From NCBI RefSeq assembly GCF_001591545.1, contig NZ_BCVC01000004.1, positions 1 through 64,000 on the forward strand: DNA of 64,000 nucleotides. The letters are read 5' to 3'. The notes beneath the pieces are model-generated. The model had not been told where the DNA came from. It made no database searches and worked only from the letters and a program-made list of their open reading frames with translations. Both the position numbers and the translations under genes were made by a program. Each line of letters opens with the position of its first letter. The stretch's first letter is position 1. Shown piece after piece: positions 28,130 to 37,023 of the stretch. The DNA is from Lederbergia lenta NBRC 16444 (lineage in GTDB: Bacteria > Bacillota > Bacilli > Bacillales > Bacillaceae_C).

Positions 28130-28816
28130 ATGGAGTTAATTTATCAAGGGAAAACAAAAGATGTATATTCACTTAAGGATGGAAATTATTTATTAAAGTT
28201 TAAAGATGATGTGACAGGTGAAGATGGAGTTTTCGATCCTGGAGCCAATACTGTCGGCCTGCAAATGGAAGGTGCTGGGCAAGCGGGACTAAGATTAACG
28301 AAGTATTTTTTTGAAATTTTACAAGCAAACGATCTTCCGACTCATTATGTTGATGCAGATATTGATAAGGCTGAAATGATTGTGCAATCTGCTAAGATGT
28401 TTGGAAAAGGATTAGAAGTAATTTGTCGCTATAGAGCAGTTGGCAGCTTTTTACGAAGATATGGTATGTATGCGGAAGAGGGACAGAGTCTTGATGGATT
28501 TGTGGAAGTGACATTGAAGGATGATGATCGTCAAGATCCACCGATCAGTGCAGATGCGCTGGATATGCTTGGCATTTTATCACTTGCAGAATACGAAGAA
28601 ATGAAGGATTTAACAATTAAAATTAGTGGTATTGTAAAAGAAGAGCTGGCAAAAAAAGGAATTGAGCTATTCGATATTAAATTAGAATTTGGTCGTACGG
28701 GCAAAGACAAAAAAATTACGTTAATCGATGAGATATCCGGTGGTAATATGAGAGCCTATAAAGATGGTGTCTATATCGAACCATTGGAATTGGAAAGGTT
28801 AATTGTTTCAGAATAG
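28130..28816 (+). CDS. Divergent PurC (SAICAR synthetase)-family protein
   Basis: A 228-residue protein with the SAICAR synthetase fold: YQGKTKDVY at the N terminus (family YxGKxKxxY), CRYRAVGSFLRRYG in place of VRNxAAGSxxxR, and KLEFGR near the C terminus. The hallmark DEISPD is changed to D200-EIS-GGN and the following RLW to RAY, so the substrate site is altered. It is not in a pur operon; it precedes a nucleoside deaminase gene by 18 nt. It may be a paralogue with a different nucleotide-like substrate, or a rapidly evolving true PurC. The start lies behind GGGGGAAGGG. Confidence 0.7.
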   Translation: MELIYQGKTKDVYSLKDGNYLLKFKDDVTGEDGVFDPGANTVGLQMEGAGQAGLRLTKYFFEILQANDLPTHYVDADIDKAEMIVQSAKMFGKGLEVICRYRAVGSFLRRYGMYAEEGQSLDGFVEVTLKDDDRQDPPISADALDMLGILSLAEYEEMKDLTIKISGIVKEELAKKGIELFDIKLEFGRTGKDKKITLIDEISGGNMRAYKDGVYIEPLELERLIVSE

Positions 28817-28834
28817 TTTCAAGGAGGGGTCGAA

Positions 28835-29290
28835 ATGGATCAATTCATGAAAAGAGCAATTGATTTGGCGCTGAATAATGTTGAAGAAGGTGGGAATCCA
28901 TTTGGTGCTGTGCTCGTTAAGAATGATGAAATTGTAGCAGAAGGTGTAAATGAGCTTCATCATACATACGATGTAAGTGGTCATGCGGAACTTATCGCCA
29001 TTCGAAAGGCGCAAGCGGAGTTAAAGACACTTGATTTAGGTGACTATACGTTGTATGCAAGCGGAGAGCCTTGTCCGATGTGTATGGCTGCTATCTATAT
29101 GTCGGGAATAAAGAAAGTGTATTACTGTGGCTCTATAGAGCGTGCGAAAGAAGTAGGGCTTGGAGCATCTGAAATAATTTACAAAGAACTTGCGCTTCCA
29201 AGGGGGGAAAGATCAATTGAAATAATCCATATGCCCCTAGAAGAGGACGCTAAAGATCCTATGGTTGAGTGGAGTAGTAAAGATAAATAG
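28835..29290 (+). CDS. Nucleoside/guanine deaminase (CDA fold)
   Basis: A 151-residue zinc deaminase with H50-A-E52 and P79-C80-P-M-C83, the zinc ligands and proton shuttle of the cytidine/guanine deaminase family. It resembles B. subtilis guanine deaminase GuaD (guanine to xanthine) in length and in the IYKE segment near the C terminus, but lacks the GGPFG form (here GGNPFGAV). AAGGAGGGG precedes the start. Its pairing with the PurC-like gene implies a joint purine-related task. Confidence 0.8.
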   Translation: MDQFMKRAIDLALNNVEEGGNPFGAVLVKNDEIVAEGVNELHHTYDVSGHAELIAIRKAQAELKTLDLGDYTLYASGEPCPMCMAAIYMSGIKKVYYCGSIERAKEVGLGASEIIYKELALPRGERSIEIIHMPLEEDAKDPMVEWSSKDK

Positions 29291-29304
29291 CAAGTTATCA
29301 TATT

Positions 29305-29349
29305 GATCCATGCTTCGCCTAATTAAAGTGGCGAAGCATGGATCTTTTT
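29305..29349 (+). terminator. Terminator of the PurC-like/deaminase operon
   Basis: A perfect 15-bp stem (GATCCATGCTTCGCC) with a 10-nt loop is followed by TTTTT. Confidence 0.93.
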
Positions 29350-29438
29350 AAGTCAGCTACAGCGCCAGAAGATTAGCGGGGTTAAGGCCTTTTCTTGTAA
29401 TAAACGATTCTGACTGGAATTCTTCCTTCGTTTGTAGA

Positions 29439-30584
29439 TCAATTAGATTTAGCGACGCTTGTGATTTTCTTAATTAGAATTAATGGAATGATCGTCATAG
29501 CTGCTGCTATAAATGGTGCAAAATGTAAGCCACCATTGTGAATAATGATTCCACCAATCAGAGCGCCGAGCCCGATTCCAATATTTAAGGCGGACATATT
29601 TAAACTTAATGACAGTTCAGCATTCTTTGGATTAATATTAATTAATGCTGATTGAATCGCAGGGTTTGTGGACCATTGAGCAAAATTCCAAATGAAAATA
29701 ACGATACTAAACAAAAGTATATAAGGTAAAGATAATCGTAGGAATAGTAAAGCAATCATAAATAAACTACCAGCTATCCAAAGCGTGCGCTTAGATCCTA
29801 TCAAGTCCGATAAACTACCTCCCACGGCTGTTCCTGACGTTCCAGCGACACCTGCGAGTAATAAAATAAAGCTGACAGTTGCTAATGAATAGCCGCTATC
29901 TGTCATCATTGGACTAATATAGGAATATACAACGTAATGGGCTGCTAGCCATATAGTTGTAATTGATAAGAGACTGACGACTTCTCGATTTTTTAAAAGA
30001 GCTTTAAAAGGCATTTTCTCATTAGCAGTTGCTCCTTCCGTTTTAGGAAGAAATAATGCAATTAGTATGAAGCAAATAATGGATAGAGTGGCTATTAGCC
30101 AAAAGGTGGATCTCCAGCCAAACGTCGAGCCGATATAGGTCCCAAAAGGAACTCCAAACACATTAGCTGCGCTGAATCCCATATAAACTAGTCCTAAGAT
30201 TCTCCCTTGTTTGCTTGGATGGGCGAGTTTTGCTGCGGTAGACAAAACAACGACGATAAATAAAGCGGCCGCCAATGCTGTAATAATGCGAACACCTGCA
30301 AGCATAAAGTATGAAGGACTCAAAGCTGAAAGGATATTTCCACCAATAAAGATCGCTAATGAGATTAAAAGCACTATTTTTCGTTCCAACTTTGCTGTTT
30401 TAATGGCTAAAATTGGCGCTCCAATCGCAAATGAAAATGCGTAAATGGTGATGAGTTGCCCTGATAATGATTTGCTAACTTGTAAATCAGCAGCAATTAA
30501 TTCTAATATGCCAGTTATAATCAACTCAACCGTGCCAACTACAAATGTACTCATGATGAAAATAAATAAAAGCCGTTTCTGCAT
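29439..30584 (-). CDS. MFS transporter, DHA1 family (AraJ/YdhP-like)
   Basis: A 381-residue, 12-helix major facilitator protein. The segments TVELIITGILELIAADLQVS and GFSAANVFGVPFGTYIGS resemble drug:H+ antiporter family 1 exporters for sugars or drugs (AraJ, YdhP). It is a single-gene unit and nothing nearby identifies the substrate. Confidence 0.8.
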   Translation of the reverse strand: MQKRLLFIFIMSTFVVGTVELIITGILELIAADLQVSKSLSGQLITIYAFSFAIGAPILAIKTAKLERKIVLLISLAIFIGGNILSALSPSYFMLAGVRIITALAAALFIVVVLSTAAKLAHPSKQGRILGLVYMGFSAANVFGVPFGTYIGSTFGWRSTFWLIATLSIICFILIALFLPKTEGATANEKMPFKALLKNREVVSLLSITTIWLAAHYVVYSYISPMMTDSGYSLATVSFILLLAGVAGTSGTAVGGSLSDLIGSKRTLWIAGSLFMIALLFLRLSLPYILLFSIVIFIWNFAQWSTNPAIQSALININPKNAELSLSLNMSALNIGIGLGALIGGIIIHNGGLHFAPFIAAAMTIIPLILIKKITSVAKSN

Positions 30585-30833
30585 GAAATCAATCTTCTTT
30601 CTATTTTAAAATAATTCATTGTTTTTATTGCATCGATCATCATAACTGTTAAAAGGTATAAATGCAATTTTGCTGTGCGCTAGATAAAAATGGTAGACTA
30701 AAAAGAAAAGTACATGGAATACCTAATTATTGATCCAATTTGAAACTTATTATTATTTTATACGTCTATTATTAAGTGGAGCACTTAGTTTAATCAGCCG
30801 ATCAGATACTGATAAGGAAAGGGGAGTTTTTAA

Positions 30834-31883
30834 ATGATGAATACCTTGTTTTCAAATATAAAAACACGAAAAATACTAGGGACAATTCTTATTTTAATCC
30901 TTATTTCCTTTTTCATACCTACCCCCTATTATCTATATCAACCTGGATCAGTTGAAGAATTAGCATCAAAGGTAACAGTGGAGGGCGGGGAAAAGCAAGC
31001 GGAAGGGAATTTTTACTTAACAACGGTTCTATCATTAAGGGCCAGTAATATCTATTACCTAGCTTATGGCTTGGTGGCGCCGCACACAGATATGCGAAAG
31101 GTAAAAGAGGTAAAAGGAGATTTGACCGATAAAGAATATGAAAGAATGTTAGAGCATATGATGACTTCATCTCAACAACATGCACTGGTTGCTGGTCTCC
31201 GTGCTGCTGGAGAAAAAGTAATTGTAAAGCCAAATGGTGTGTTTGTAAGTAATGTATCGGGTACATCTAATGCAAAGGGAAAAATAGAAGTTGGGGATGT
31301 TATTAAGCAAGTGGATGGCAAGCAGGTTAATCAAATAACTGATTTCCTTTCTTTGCTTAAAAACAGAAGTCAAGGAAATGTTGTTGAGCTTACATTTATC
31401 CATGATGGTAAGGAAAAAAGTGCGGACATAGAACTTATCCCAATTGCAAATGGGGAAAATAAAGCTGGAATAGGCATTGTCCCAGAAGATCAGTTTGAGA
31501 TTGAAACAAGCCGTACTATAAATATAAATGCTGCCGATATCGGGGGACCTTCTGCTGGTTTAATGTTCTCCTTAGAAGTATATAATCAGTTAATGAAGAG
31601 TGATATAACAAAAGGATACGAAATTGCGGGTACTGGCACGATTGATATGGAAGGAAATGTAGGGCAAATCGGAGGAATCCGCGAGAAGATTACTGCTGTC
31701 AATAAAGCAGAAATGGATATATTCTTTTGTCCAGCAGATGTATCTATGACTGATACAAATGAAATGGATGTATTGGATGAAGTGAAAAAGGAAGGGTATG
31801 ACGTTAAGGTTGTGCCCGTAAAAACATTGCAAGAAGCAATAGACTATTTGAATAAATTGCCACCAAAACAACACGTTGAATAA
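30834..31883 (+). CDS. ddcP: PDZ-containing Lon-type membrane protease, DdcP (YlbL)-like
   Basis: A 349-residue protein with an N-terminal membrane helix (about residues 14-30), a PDZ domain (about 130-200) and a Lon-type Ser-Lys protease domain. The catalytic dyad is S240 (GGPSAG) and K285 (GIREK); the 45-residue spacing equals that of S234/K279 of B. subtilis DdcP, which degrades the division inhibitor YneA after DNA damage. In B. subtilis ylbL lies next to ylbM, whereas here it is followed by a YpuA-like gene 31 nt downstream. AAGGGGAG precedes the start. Confidence 0.87.
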   Translation: MMNTLFSNIKTRKILGTILILILISFFIPTPYYLYQPGSVEELASKVTVEGGEKQAEGNFYLTTVLSLRASNIYYLAYGLVAPHTDMRKVKEVKGDLTDKEYERMLEHMMTSSQQHALVAGLRAAGEKVIVKPNGVFVSNVSGTSNAKGKIEVGDVIKQVDGKQVNQITDFLSLLKNRSQGNVVELTFIHDGKEKSADIELIPIANGENKAGIGIVPEDQFEIETSRTININAADIGGPSAGLMFSLEVYNQLMKSDITKGYEIAGTGTIDMEGNVGQIGGIREKITAVNKAEMDIFFCPADVSMTDTNEMDVLDEVKKEGYDVKVVPVKTLQEAIDYLNKLPPKQHVE

Positions 31884-31914
31884 ATCTAGTTAAGAATATG
31901 AAAGGGGCAAGACA

Positions 31915-32814
31915 ATGTTTAAACAATTAGGAAAGAGATTACTATTAGCAATAGTAGCTTTAGGTCTTATATTTCAAGGAAGCGGACAAGTTGCAGCAGA
32001 AGAAAGTATAAATGAAAAATTCGGACTACCAGTCGTTGTACTGGGTGAGACTTTGACAGAAGCACAAAAAGAGGAAGTAAGAAAGTTGCTTAAAATAAAT
32101 GACTCCGCAAATGTGGAAGAAATTATTGTGACAGCACAAGATCTTGCGCGACTAATAGATGGGAATCCAAACTCTCGCATGTTTTCATCAGCAAAGATTA
32201 CATTGAAGGAAAAGGGGAATGGCCTTGTTGTTACAAGGGTAACACCTGAAAATATTACGGAAGTAACGGAAGAAATGTATGCTAATGCATTATTAACGGC
32301 AGGGATTGAGAACGCGAATGTCGAGGTTGTCTCACCAGTAAAAGTAAGTGGCCACTCTGCGCTTGTTGGTATTTATAAGGCATATGAAAGCAAAGGGGAA
32401 ACACTTGATAAAGATCGGATGGAAGTAGCCAATGAGGAATTAGATTTAGCAACCGAGCTTGCTGATAAAGAAGGCCTAGATGATGAAAAGGTTGGGGAAC
32501 TGTTAACTGAAATCAAAAAAATGATTGCGGAACAGAAACCTGTTACAAGAGAAGAAGTGGAACAAATTGTTGAAGAACAATTGAATAAAATGAATATAGA
32601 ACTAAGTGAAAAAGACCGTCAGCTACTTATTGACTTATTTGAAAAAATGCGATCACTTAATATCAATTTTGATAATGTAAAACAGCAACTGGAAGATATT
32701 ACGAAAGATATTAAGCAAAAGATGGAAGATGTCATTGGCGATGAAGGATTTTGGGATAGTGTATCTAATTTCTTTAAAAAATTGATTGACTCCATAGCAA
32801 ATTTATTTAAATGA
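31915..32814 (+). CDS. Secreted DUF1002 protein, YpuA-like
   Basis: A 299-residue protein with a signal peptide (residues 1-28, ending VAAEES) and a DUF1002 domain. TPENITEVTEEMYANALLTA and GHSALVGIYKAYE match YpuA of B. subtilis, whose role is unknown. The C-terminal 110 residues are charged and helical, with likely coiled coil and a terminal amphipathic segment (FWDSVSNFFKKLIDSI). It probably forms an operon with the DdcP-like protease. Confidence 0.8.
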   Translation: MFKQLGKRLLLAIVALGLIFQGSGQVAAEESINEKFGLPVVVLGETLTEAQKEEVRKLLKINDSANVEEIIVTAQDLARLIDGNPNSRMFSSAKITLKEKGNGLVVTRVTPENITEVTEEMYANALLTAGIENANVEVVSPVKVSGHSALVGIYKAYESKGETLDKDRMEVANEELDLATELADKEGLDDEKVGELLTEIKKMIAEQKPVTREEVEQIVEEQLNKMNIELSEKDRQLLIDLFEKMRSLNINFDNVKQQLEDITKDIKQKMEDVIGDEGFWDSVSNFFKKLIDSIANLFK

Positions 32815-33000
32815 ATCCATTTGTAATGGAGAAATAGTATGGAAATTCCAACAAAGTTGATTTCTGCTTCAGGATATTGCTTTTCAGGGCGTGTGGTAGG
32901 ATTCTGCGAGATCTCACTTGTCACACTGATCCCCTAAGAAAGGGCATATTACGCTTCCGTCAACTTGGTAGCCTAATTCTCACAGTAAGTTTTATTCCAT

Positions 33001-33225
33001 TCATGCAATCACCGCAACCTTATGAGATTTACTCTGAGGTTGCTTTTTTAATTGACTATAATAATGTACAATCCGACTTTTAATTCTTGCTCGCCACGAG
33101 ATCACCATGAAATATAGAATGTTCCCCAACTTCCTATTTCTCCTTTTGGTTGTTCCGTTCGGATACGGAAGCTCGCTGCATTTCCTGATGTTATTACTTT
33201 CTTTATAATCAGTAATCCCAACATT
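33001..33225 (-). pseudogene. IS110-family transposase C-terminal remnant (copy A)
   Basis: On the minus strand the frame reads ITDYKES, NRKLGNILYFMV and YYSQLKKQPQSKSHKVAVIA, the pattern of the C-terminal IS116/IS110/IS902 domain. It stops early at a TGA where one base appears lost (the other copy continues VISCVNQFLKVAFHL). The N-terminal catalytic domain is absent. The rest of 32815-33292 holds no gene. An inverted copy lies at 35926-36096. Confidence 0.7.
33014..33049 (+). terminator. Terminator-like hairpin after the ypuA-like gene
   Basis: GCAACCT pairs with AGGTTGC around a 16-nt loop and is followed by TTTTTT. It lies inside the transposase remnant and may have been adopted as the terminator of the ddcP-ypuA operon. 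Confidence 0.6.
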
Positions 33226-33292
33226 TGCCTTTTGTTGACTAGAAACGTAAACTAAAAACAAGTGTTCCAATGCGAAAGAGAGGTAAAGAGGT

Positions 33293-34468
33293 ATGGCATA
33301 TAATGACTATTTTATTAGAAATGAGCGTGAAGCACGTTATGTTGCAGAGGCAGCCTTATTAGCTAAAAAATTCGCACCGCGAGCTAGCTATTATGACGAA
33401 GAGGCCGCATTTCCATTTGAGAATTTTCAAGACCTTAAAGAAGCTGGATTCTTAAAGACAACCGTCCTGAAGGAATATGGTGGTGATGAAGCGTCCCTAT
33501 ATGAAATGGTATTAATATTAGAACAATTGGCGAAAGGAGACGGATCGACAGCTCTTGGACTTGGATGGCATATAGGATTTATGCTAAGTCTCCGGGCAGG
33601 ACACAGCTGGCCAGAGCCCCTTTTTGAAAGTATATGCAGGGAAGTCGTTGAAAATGGAGAAATGGTAAATAGTTTTGCTAGTGAACCATCAACTGGAAGT
33701 CCTACAAGGGGTGGAATGCCTAAAACAACGGCTGAAAAAACGGATAACGGTTGGTTAATTACAGGGAGAAAGACATTTAGTACATTAAGTCCTATTCTAA
33801 ATTATTTTATTGTGACAGCGAGTATAGTGGGAGAAAAGAAAATTGGTAGATTCTTAGTAAAGAAATCTGACCGAGTACATATTGATGAGACATGGAACAC
33901 GCTTGGGATGCGTGCAACGGGTAGCCATGATGTAATCTTAAAACAAGTAGAAGTACCTGAAAGTGCGCTAATAGGAATAGAACAACCAGGTAGTAAAAGA
34001 AATGTAAGGCAAGATCAAGGTTGGTTGCTACATATACCAGCATGCTATATCGGCATCGCTCATTCCGCAAGAGATTATGCTATCCAGTTTGCGAATGATT
34101 ATAGGCCGAACAGTTTACCTGGTCCTATTTCCGAGGTGCCACATATCCAAGAGAAAATAGGGAAAATGGAAGTCAAATTGAAAACGGCAAGAATGCTACT
34201 ATATTCCGTGGCTGACCGCTGGGATCAAAATCCTGATGAGCGTCTGGAGTTAAAATCTGAATTGGGACTTGCGAAATACGTTGCAACCAATTCAGCTCTT
34301 GCAATCGTAGATATGGCTATGCGCATTGTTGGTGGGGGAAGCCTGTCCAAAACCTTCCCATTGGAGCGAATGTATCGGGATGTCAGAGCAGGTCTTCATA
34401 ATCCACCAATGGATGATGCAGTAGTAAATGGGTTAGCTAAAGCAGCAATTGATTCATTTTCGTATTAA
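33293..34468 (+). CDS. Acyl-CoA dehydrogenase family protein (YdbM-like)
   Basis: A 391-residue flavoprotein of the acyl-CoA dehydrogenase fold. The substrate/FAD segments LAKGDGSTALGLGWH, FASEPSTGSPTRGG and the C-terminal MRIVGGGSLSKTFPLERMYRD are clear. The length and divergent active-site region resemble YdbM and related acyl-CoA dehydrogenase-like monooxygenases rather than classical beta-oxidation enzymes. It stands between two transposase remnants and its stop overlaps that of the convergent methyltransferase gene by 3-4 nt. Confidence 0.8.
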   Translation: MAYNDYFIRNEREARYVAEAALLAKKFAPRASYYDEEAAFPFENFQDLKEAGFLKTTVLKEYGGDEASLYEMVLILEQLAKGDGSTALGLGWHIGFMLSLRAGHSWPEPLFESICREVVENGEMVNSFASEPSTGSPTRGGMPKTTAEKTDNGWLITGRKTFSTLSPILNYFIVTASIVGEKKIGRFLVKKSDRVHIDETWNTLGMRATGSHDVILKQVEVPESALIGIEQPGSKRNVRQDQGWLLHIPACYIGIAHSARDYAIQFANDYRPNSLPGPISEVPHIQEKIGKMEVKLKTARMLLYSVADRWDQNPDERLELKSELGLAKYVATNSALAIVDMAMRIVGGGSLSKTFPLERMYRDVRAGLHNPPMDDAVVNGLAKAAIDSFSY

Positions 34469-35688
34469 TGCGTTGTGTTTGCTTTAATAATGGCGACTTT
34501 TAAGTAATTTCCTTCAGAAAAGTGTATAGATGTTTTAAAATCTTGAGGAAGTGAGAACTCCTCGAGGATTTGGTATGTGCTATCTAATTCCTTAAAAGCT
34601 GAATCGATAAATCCTTTAAATTTTTTCATACCAAAAGCAGTGCTATTTGTTGAAGCGATAATTATTCCATTTTTTTCTGTGATGATGATCGCTTCTTTCA
34701 ATAGCTTTTTGTAATCTTTAGCTACGCTAAATGTCACTTTTTTTGAGCGAGCGAAACTAGGTGGATCAAGAATGACAGTATCAAACGTTAGTTGTTTCCG
34801 TGCAGCGTATTTAAAATATTGGAAAACATCTTCAACAACTATGTTATGTTTTTCATGATTTATTCCATTAATCTGAAAATGCTCGATTGTTCTACCTTTA
34901 CTTCGGTTTGCCAAGTCAACACTAGTTGTTTTTGTAGCACCGCCCAATGCGGCAAATATCGAAAATGCTCCTGTGTACGAGAAAGTATTTAAAACAGTTT
35001 TTCCTTTGGCATAACGATTCATAATCGCTTTCCGGACTTCGCGTTGATCTAGAAAAACGCCAACCATTGCTCCATCATTTAAATAAATGGCAAACTTTAC
35101 ACCATTTTCTTTGACAATAATGGGGAATTCAAGACGTTCACCTTTTACAAAGTCATCGTCCTCCATATATTGTCCCGTACGAGAGAAGCGTTTTTTCTCA
35201 TAAATTGCTTGGTATTGTACGGCATGTTCCAATGCGAAAAGAATCTCTTTTTTAAATGTATAGATTCCTTCACTATACCAAGTGATGAGATAGGAACCAG
35301 CGAAATAATCTATCGTAAGTCCACCAATTCCGTCCCCTTCACCATTAAAAATGCGAAAAGCAGTTGTTTCGTTGTCATTGAAAAAGCTAGCTCTAGCTTT
35401 AATAGCTGTAGAAATCTTTTTAGTGAAAAAGTCTTGATTTATCATTTCATTTTTATTATTACTCAATATCCAACCATAGCCTTTATTTTGTTTACCAAAA
35501 TACCCTTTACCAAGAAAGTGTCCTTGCTCGTCAACTAGGTTGAATATAATTCCCTCTGATGTAAGAGGCTTTGTATTTAAAATTGCTTCTTTAGATACTA
35601 ATGGATAACCTTGTTGATACATATTTTTGAATTTATCTTTTATTGAAATCATTATCTCAACCGTCATGGTTAAATCTGCCCCTATCAT
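34465..35688 (-). CDS. Class I SAM-dependent rRNA methyltransferase (RlmI/YwbD-like)
   Basis: A 407-residue protein with an N-terminal PUA domain, a connecting EEHUD-like segment and a Rossmann methyltransferase domain. Motifs are VLNTFSYTGAFSIFA (SAM loop), the acidic VDLANRS, and VILDPPSFARSKK with the catalytic-region DPPSF. Relatives methylate C5 of 23S rRNA cytosines (RlmI). The true start is uncertain: in-frame ATGs at 35688, 35667 and 35652 are all possible. It lies within the segment bounded by the transposase remnants. Confidence 0.82.
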   Translation of the reverse strand: MIGADLTMTVEIMISIKDKFKNMYQQGYPLVSKEAILNTKPLTSEGIIFNLVDEQGHFLGKGYFGKQNKGYGWILSNNKNEMINQDFFTKKISTAIKARASFFNDNETTAFRIFNGEGDGIGGLTIDYFAGSYLITWYSEGIYTFKKEILFALEHAVQYQAIYEKKRFSRTGQYMEDDDFVKGERLEFPIIVKENGVKFAIYLNDGAMVGVFLDQREVRKAIMNRYAKGKTVLNTFSYTGAFSIFAALGGATKTTSVDLANRSKGRTIEHFQINGINHEKHNIVVEDVFQYFKYAARKQLTFDTVILDPPSFARSKKVTFSVAKDYKKLLKEAIIITEKNGIIIASTNSTAFGMKKFKGFIDSAFKELDSTYQILEEFSLPQDFKTSIHFSEGNYLKVAIIKANTTH

Positions 35689-35925
35689 TGTCTATCATAT
35701 CGATTTATTATAACAGAATTTAGCAACTGAACAAAAATGGAATTTTGTAACCAGTGGTTCAGAAGCAGAAAAGTGCAATACTCCGTTGGTTGGAGGGCAA
35801 TCGACTAACGTTAGAGGCGACATACGTTGCTTTTAGAACAATTAACAGATTTGAAGTATACGTAGGAATCGATATGTAACAGTATCAAACCGACAAGCTC
35901 CAGTTTTAGGACCGAATTAATATAG

Positions 35926-36096
35926 GGGAAACAGGAGGTTGAGAGAGAAACTAAAAAGCGGATTGTTGATTATGATCAATTAAAAAAGCAACCTCAGAGT
36001 AAGCCCCATGAGGTTGCGGTGATCTCATGTGTGAATCAGTTCCTGAAAGTTGCATTTCACCTTTTCAACACAATATCCTCTATGATTACTAAATAG
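35926..36096 (+). pseudogene. IS110-family transposase C-terminal remnant (copy B)
   Basis: The plus-strand frame reads KKRIVDYDQLKKQPQSK then PHEVAVISCVNQFLKVAFHL before a TAG. It is the same IS110-type C terminus as copy A (33001-33225) in the opposite orientation; about 85 bp of DNA is shared. There is no upstream catalytic domain in frame; a weak FEVYVGIDM string at 35850-35876 may be all that remains of an N terminus. The rest of 35689-36189 holds no gene. Confidence 0.7.
35982..36017 (-). terminator. Terminator-like hairpin after cutC
   Basis: GCAACCTC pairs with GAGGTTGC; on the minus strand TTTTTT follows. It lies inside transposase remnant B and could terminate cutC. Confidence 0.55.
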
Positions 36097-36189
36097 CTAA
36101 ATTCAATTCGTAAGAAGATAACTCAACTATTGAACAAGCGCCCTTGCGAAAAAAATATTCGTTAGGATCCTGAAGCGGAAATTAACGGT

Positions 36190-36888
36190 TTAATTTGTTC
36201 CTTCCAATGTACGGCGTATTTGTTTAATAGCATCTTCAGAAAAACCATGATGAAATGATTTCTCTAATCTTACTCCAGAGCCAAAATGGTATTCTTTTGC
36301 ATCTACCTGTTGATGAACGGTTGCGATATTTTCAGGTGATAAACCAGAGCCAGGCAAAATTGCAGGGCCCCCAGTTAAACGTGATTGCTCAACAAGCCAC
36401 TTTAATTCTTTCGTTGCGTCTGCGCAACTTGCCTTTCCACCAGAAGTTAAAATTCTCTTTATTTCATATTTATATTGAGTAAGTGTTTTATATGCTTCTT
36501 GCTGAGAGGTAACCTCATCAAAAGCTCTATGGAAAGTAATGTCAAGACCAGAAGCATGCTTTATTACCTTCTCTAATAATTGTTCATCAATGGAACCATC
36601 GGAGTTTAAAGCGCCAAAAACGATGCCGGTTCCTCCAAGTTCTTTAATAATCGAAATATCTTCTTTCATCACTTCCCAATCGAAATCACGATAAACAAAT
36701 CCATTGCTATGTGGTCGAATCATAATTTGGACAGGCAAATGAGTACTTTTTAATACCCTTTTTATGGTGCCATAACTTGGGGTTAATCCACCTTCACTAA
36801 TGGCAGATACAAGCTCAAGTCTATTAGCTCCATACGCTTCGGCTTGCATTGCTTCTACTTCGTCTTGAACGATCATTTCAATTATCAT
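36190..36888 (-). CDS. cutC: CutC-family protein
   Basis: A 232-residue TIM-barrel protein of the CutC family, historically named for copper homeostasis, although the biochemical role is debated. GANRLELVSAISEGGLTPSYG and MIRPHSNGFVYRDFD are the family signatures, with ITFHRAFDE and ILTSGG further on. The start has AAAGGAG 8 nt upstream. It is a single gene and the neighbours give no copper link. Confidence 0.85.
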   Translation of the reverse strand: MIIEMIVQDEVEAMQAEAYGANRLELVSAISEGGLTPSYGTIKRVLKSTHLPVQIMIRPHSNGFVYRDFDWEVMKEDISIIKELGGTGIVFGALNSDGSIDEQLLEKVIKHASGLDITFHRAFDEVTSQQEAYKTLTQYKYEIKRILTSGGKASCADATKELKWLVEQSRLTGGPAILPGSGLSPENIATVHQQVDAKEYHFGSGVRLEKSFHHGFSEDAIKQIRRTLEGTN

Positions 36889-36932
36889 TTAAATTGCTCC
36901 TTTTAAAAGTACTTTTAGCGTTATTATAGCTT

Positions 36933-36972
36933 AAAAAAAAGAACAACCCGCAAAAAAAGTGCAGGTGTTCTT
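36933..36972 (-). terminator. Terminator of the DUF1646 gene
   Basis: On the minus strand GAACACCTGC pairs with GCGGGTTGTTC and is followed by eight T residues. Confidence 0.8.
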
Positions 36973-37023
36973 CTTTTGAAAACAAAGACCTGGGCTCTTT
37001 GTCCCGGTTTAGCTAATGAGACA

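Noticed and set aside
35850-35876. FEVYVGIDM string resembling an IS110 N terminus
   Set aside because: Only nine residues, immediately followed by a stop. Mentioned with remnant B but too short to annotate separately.
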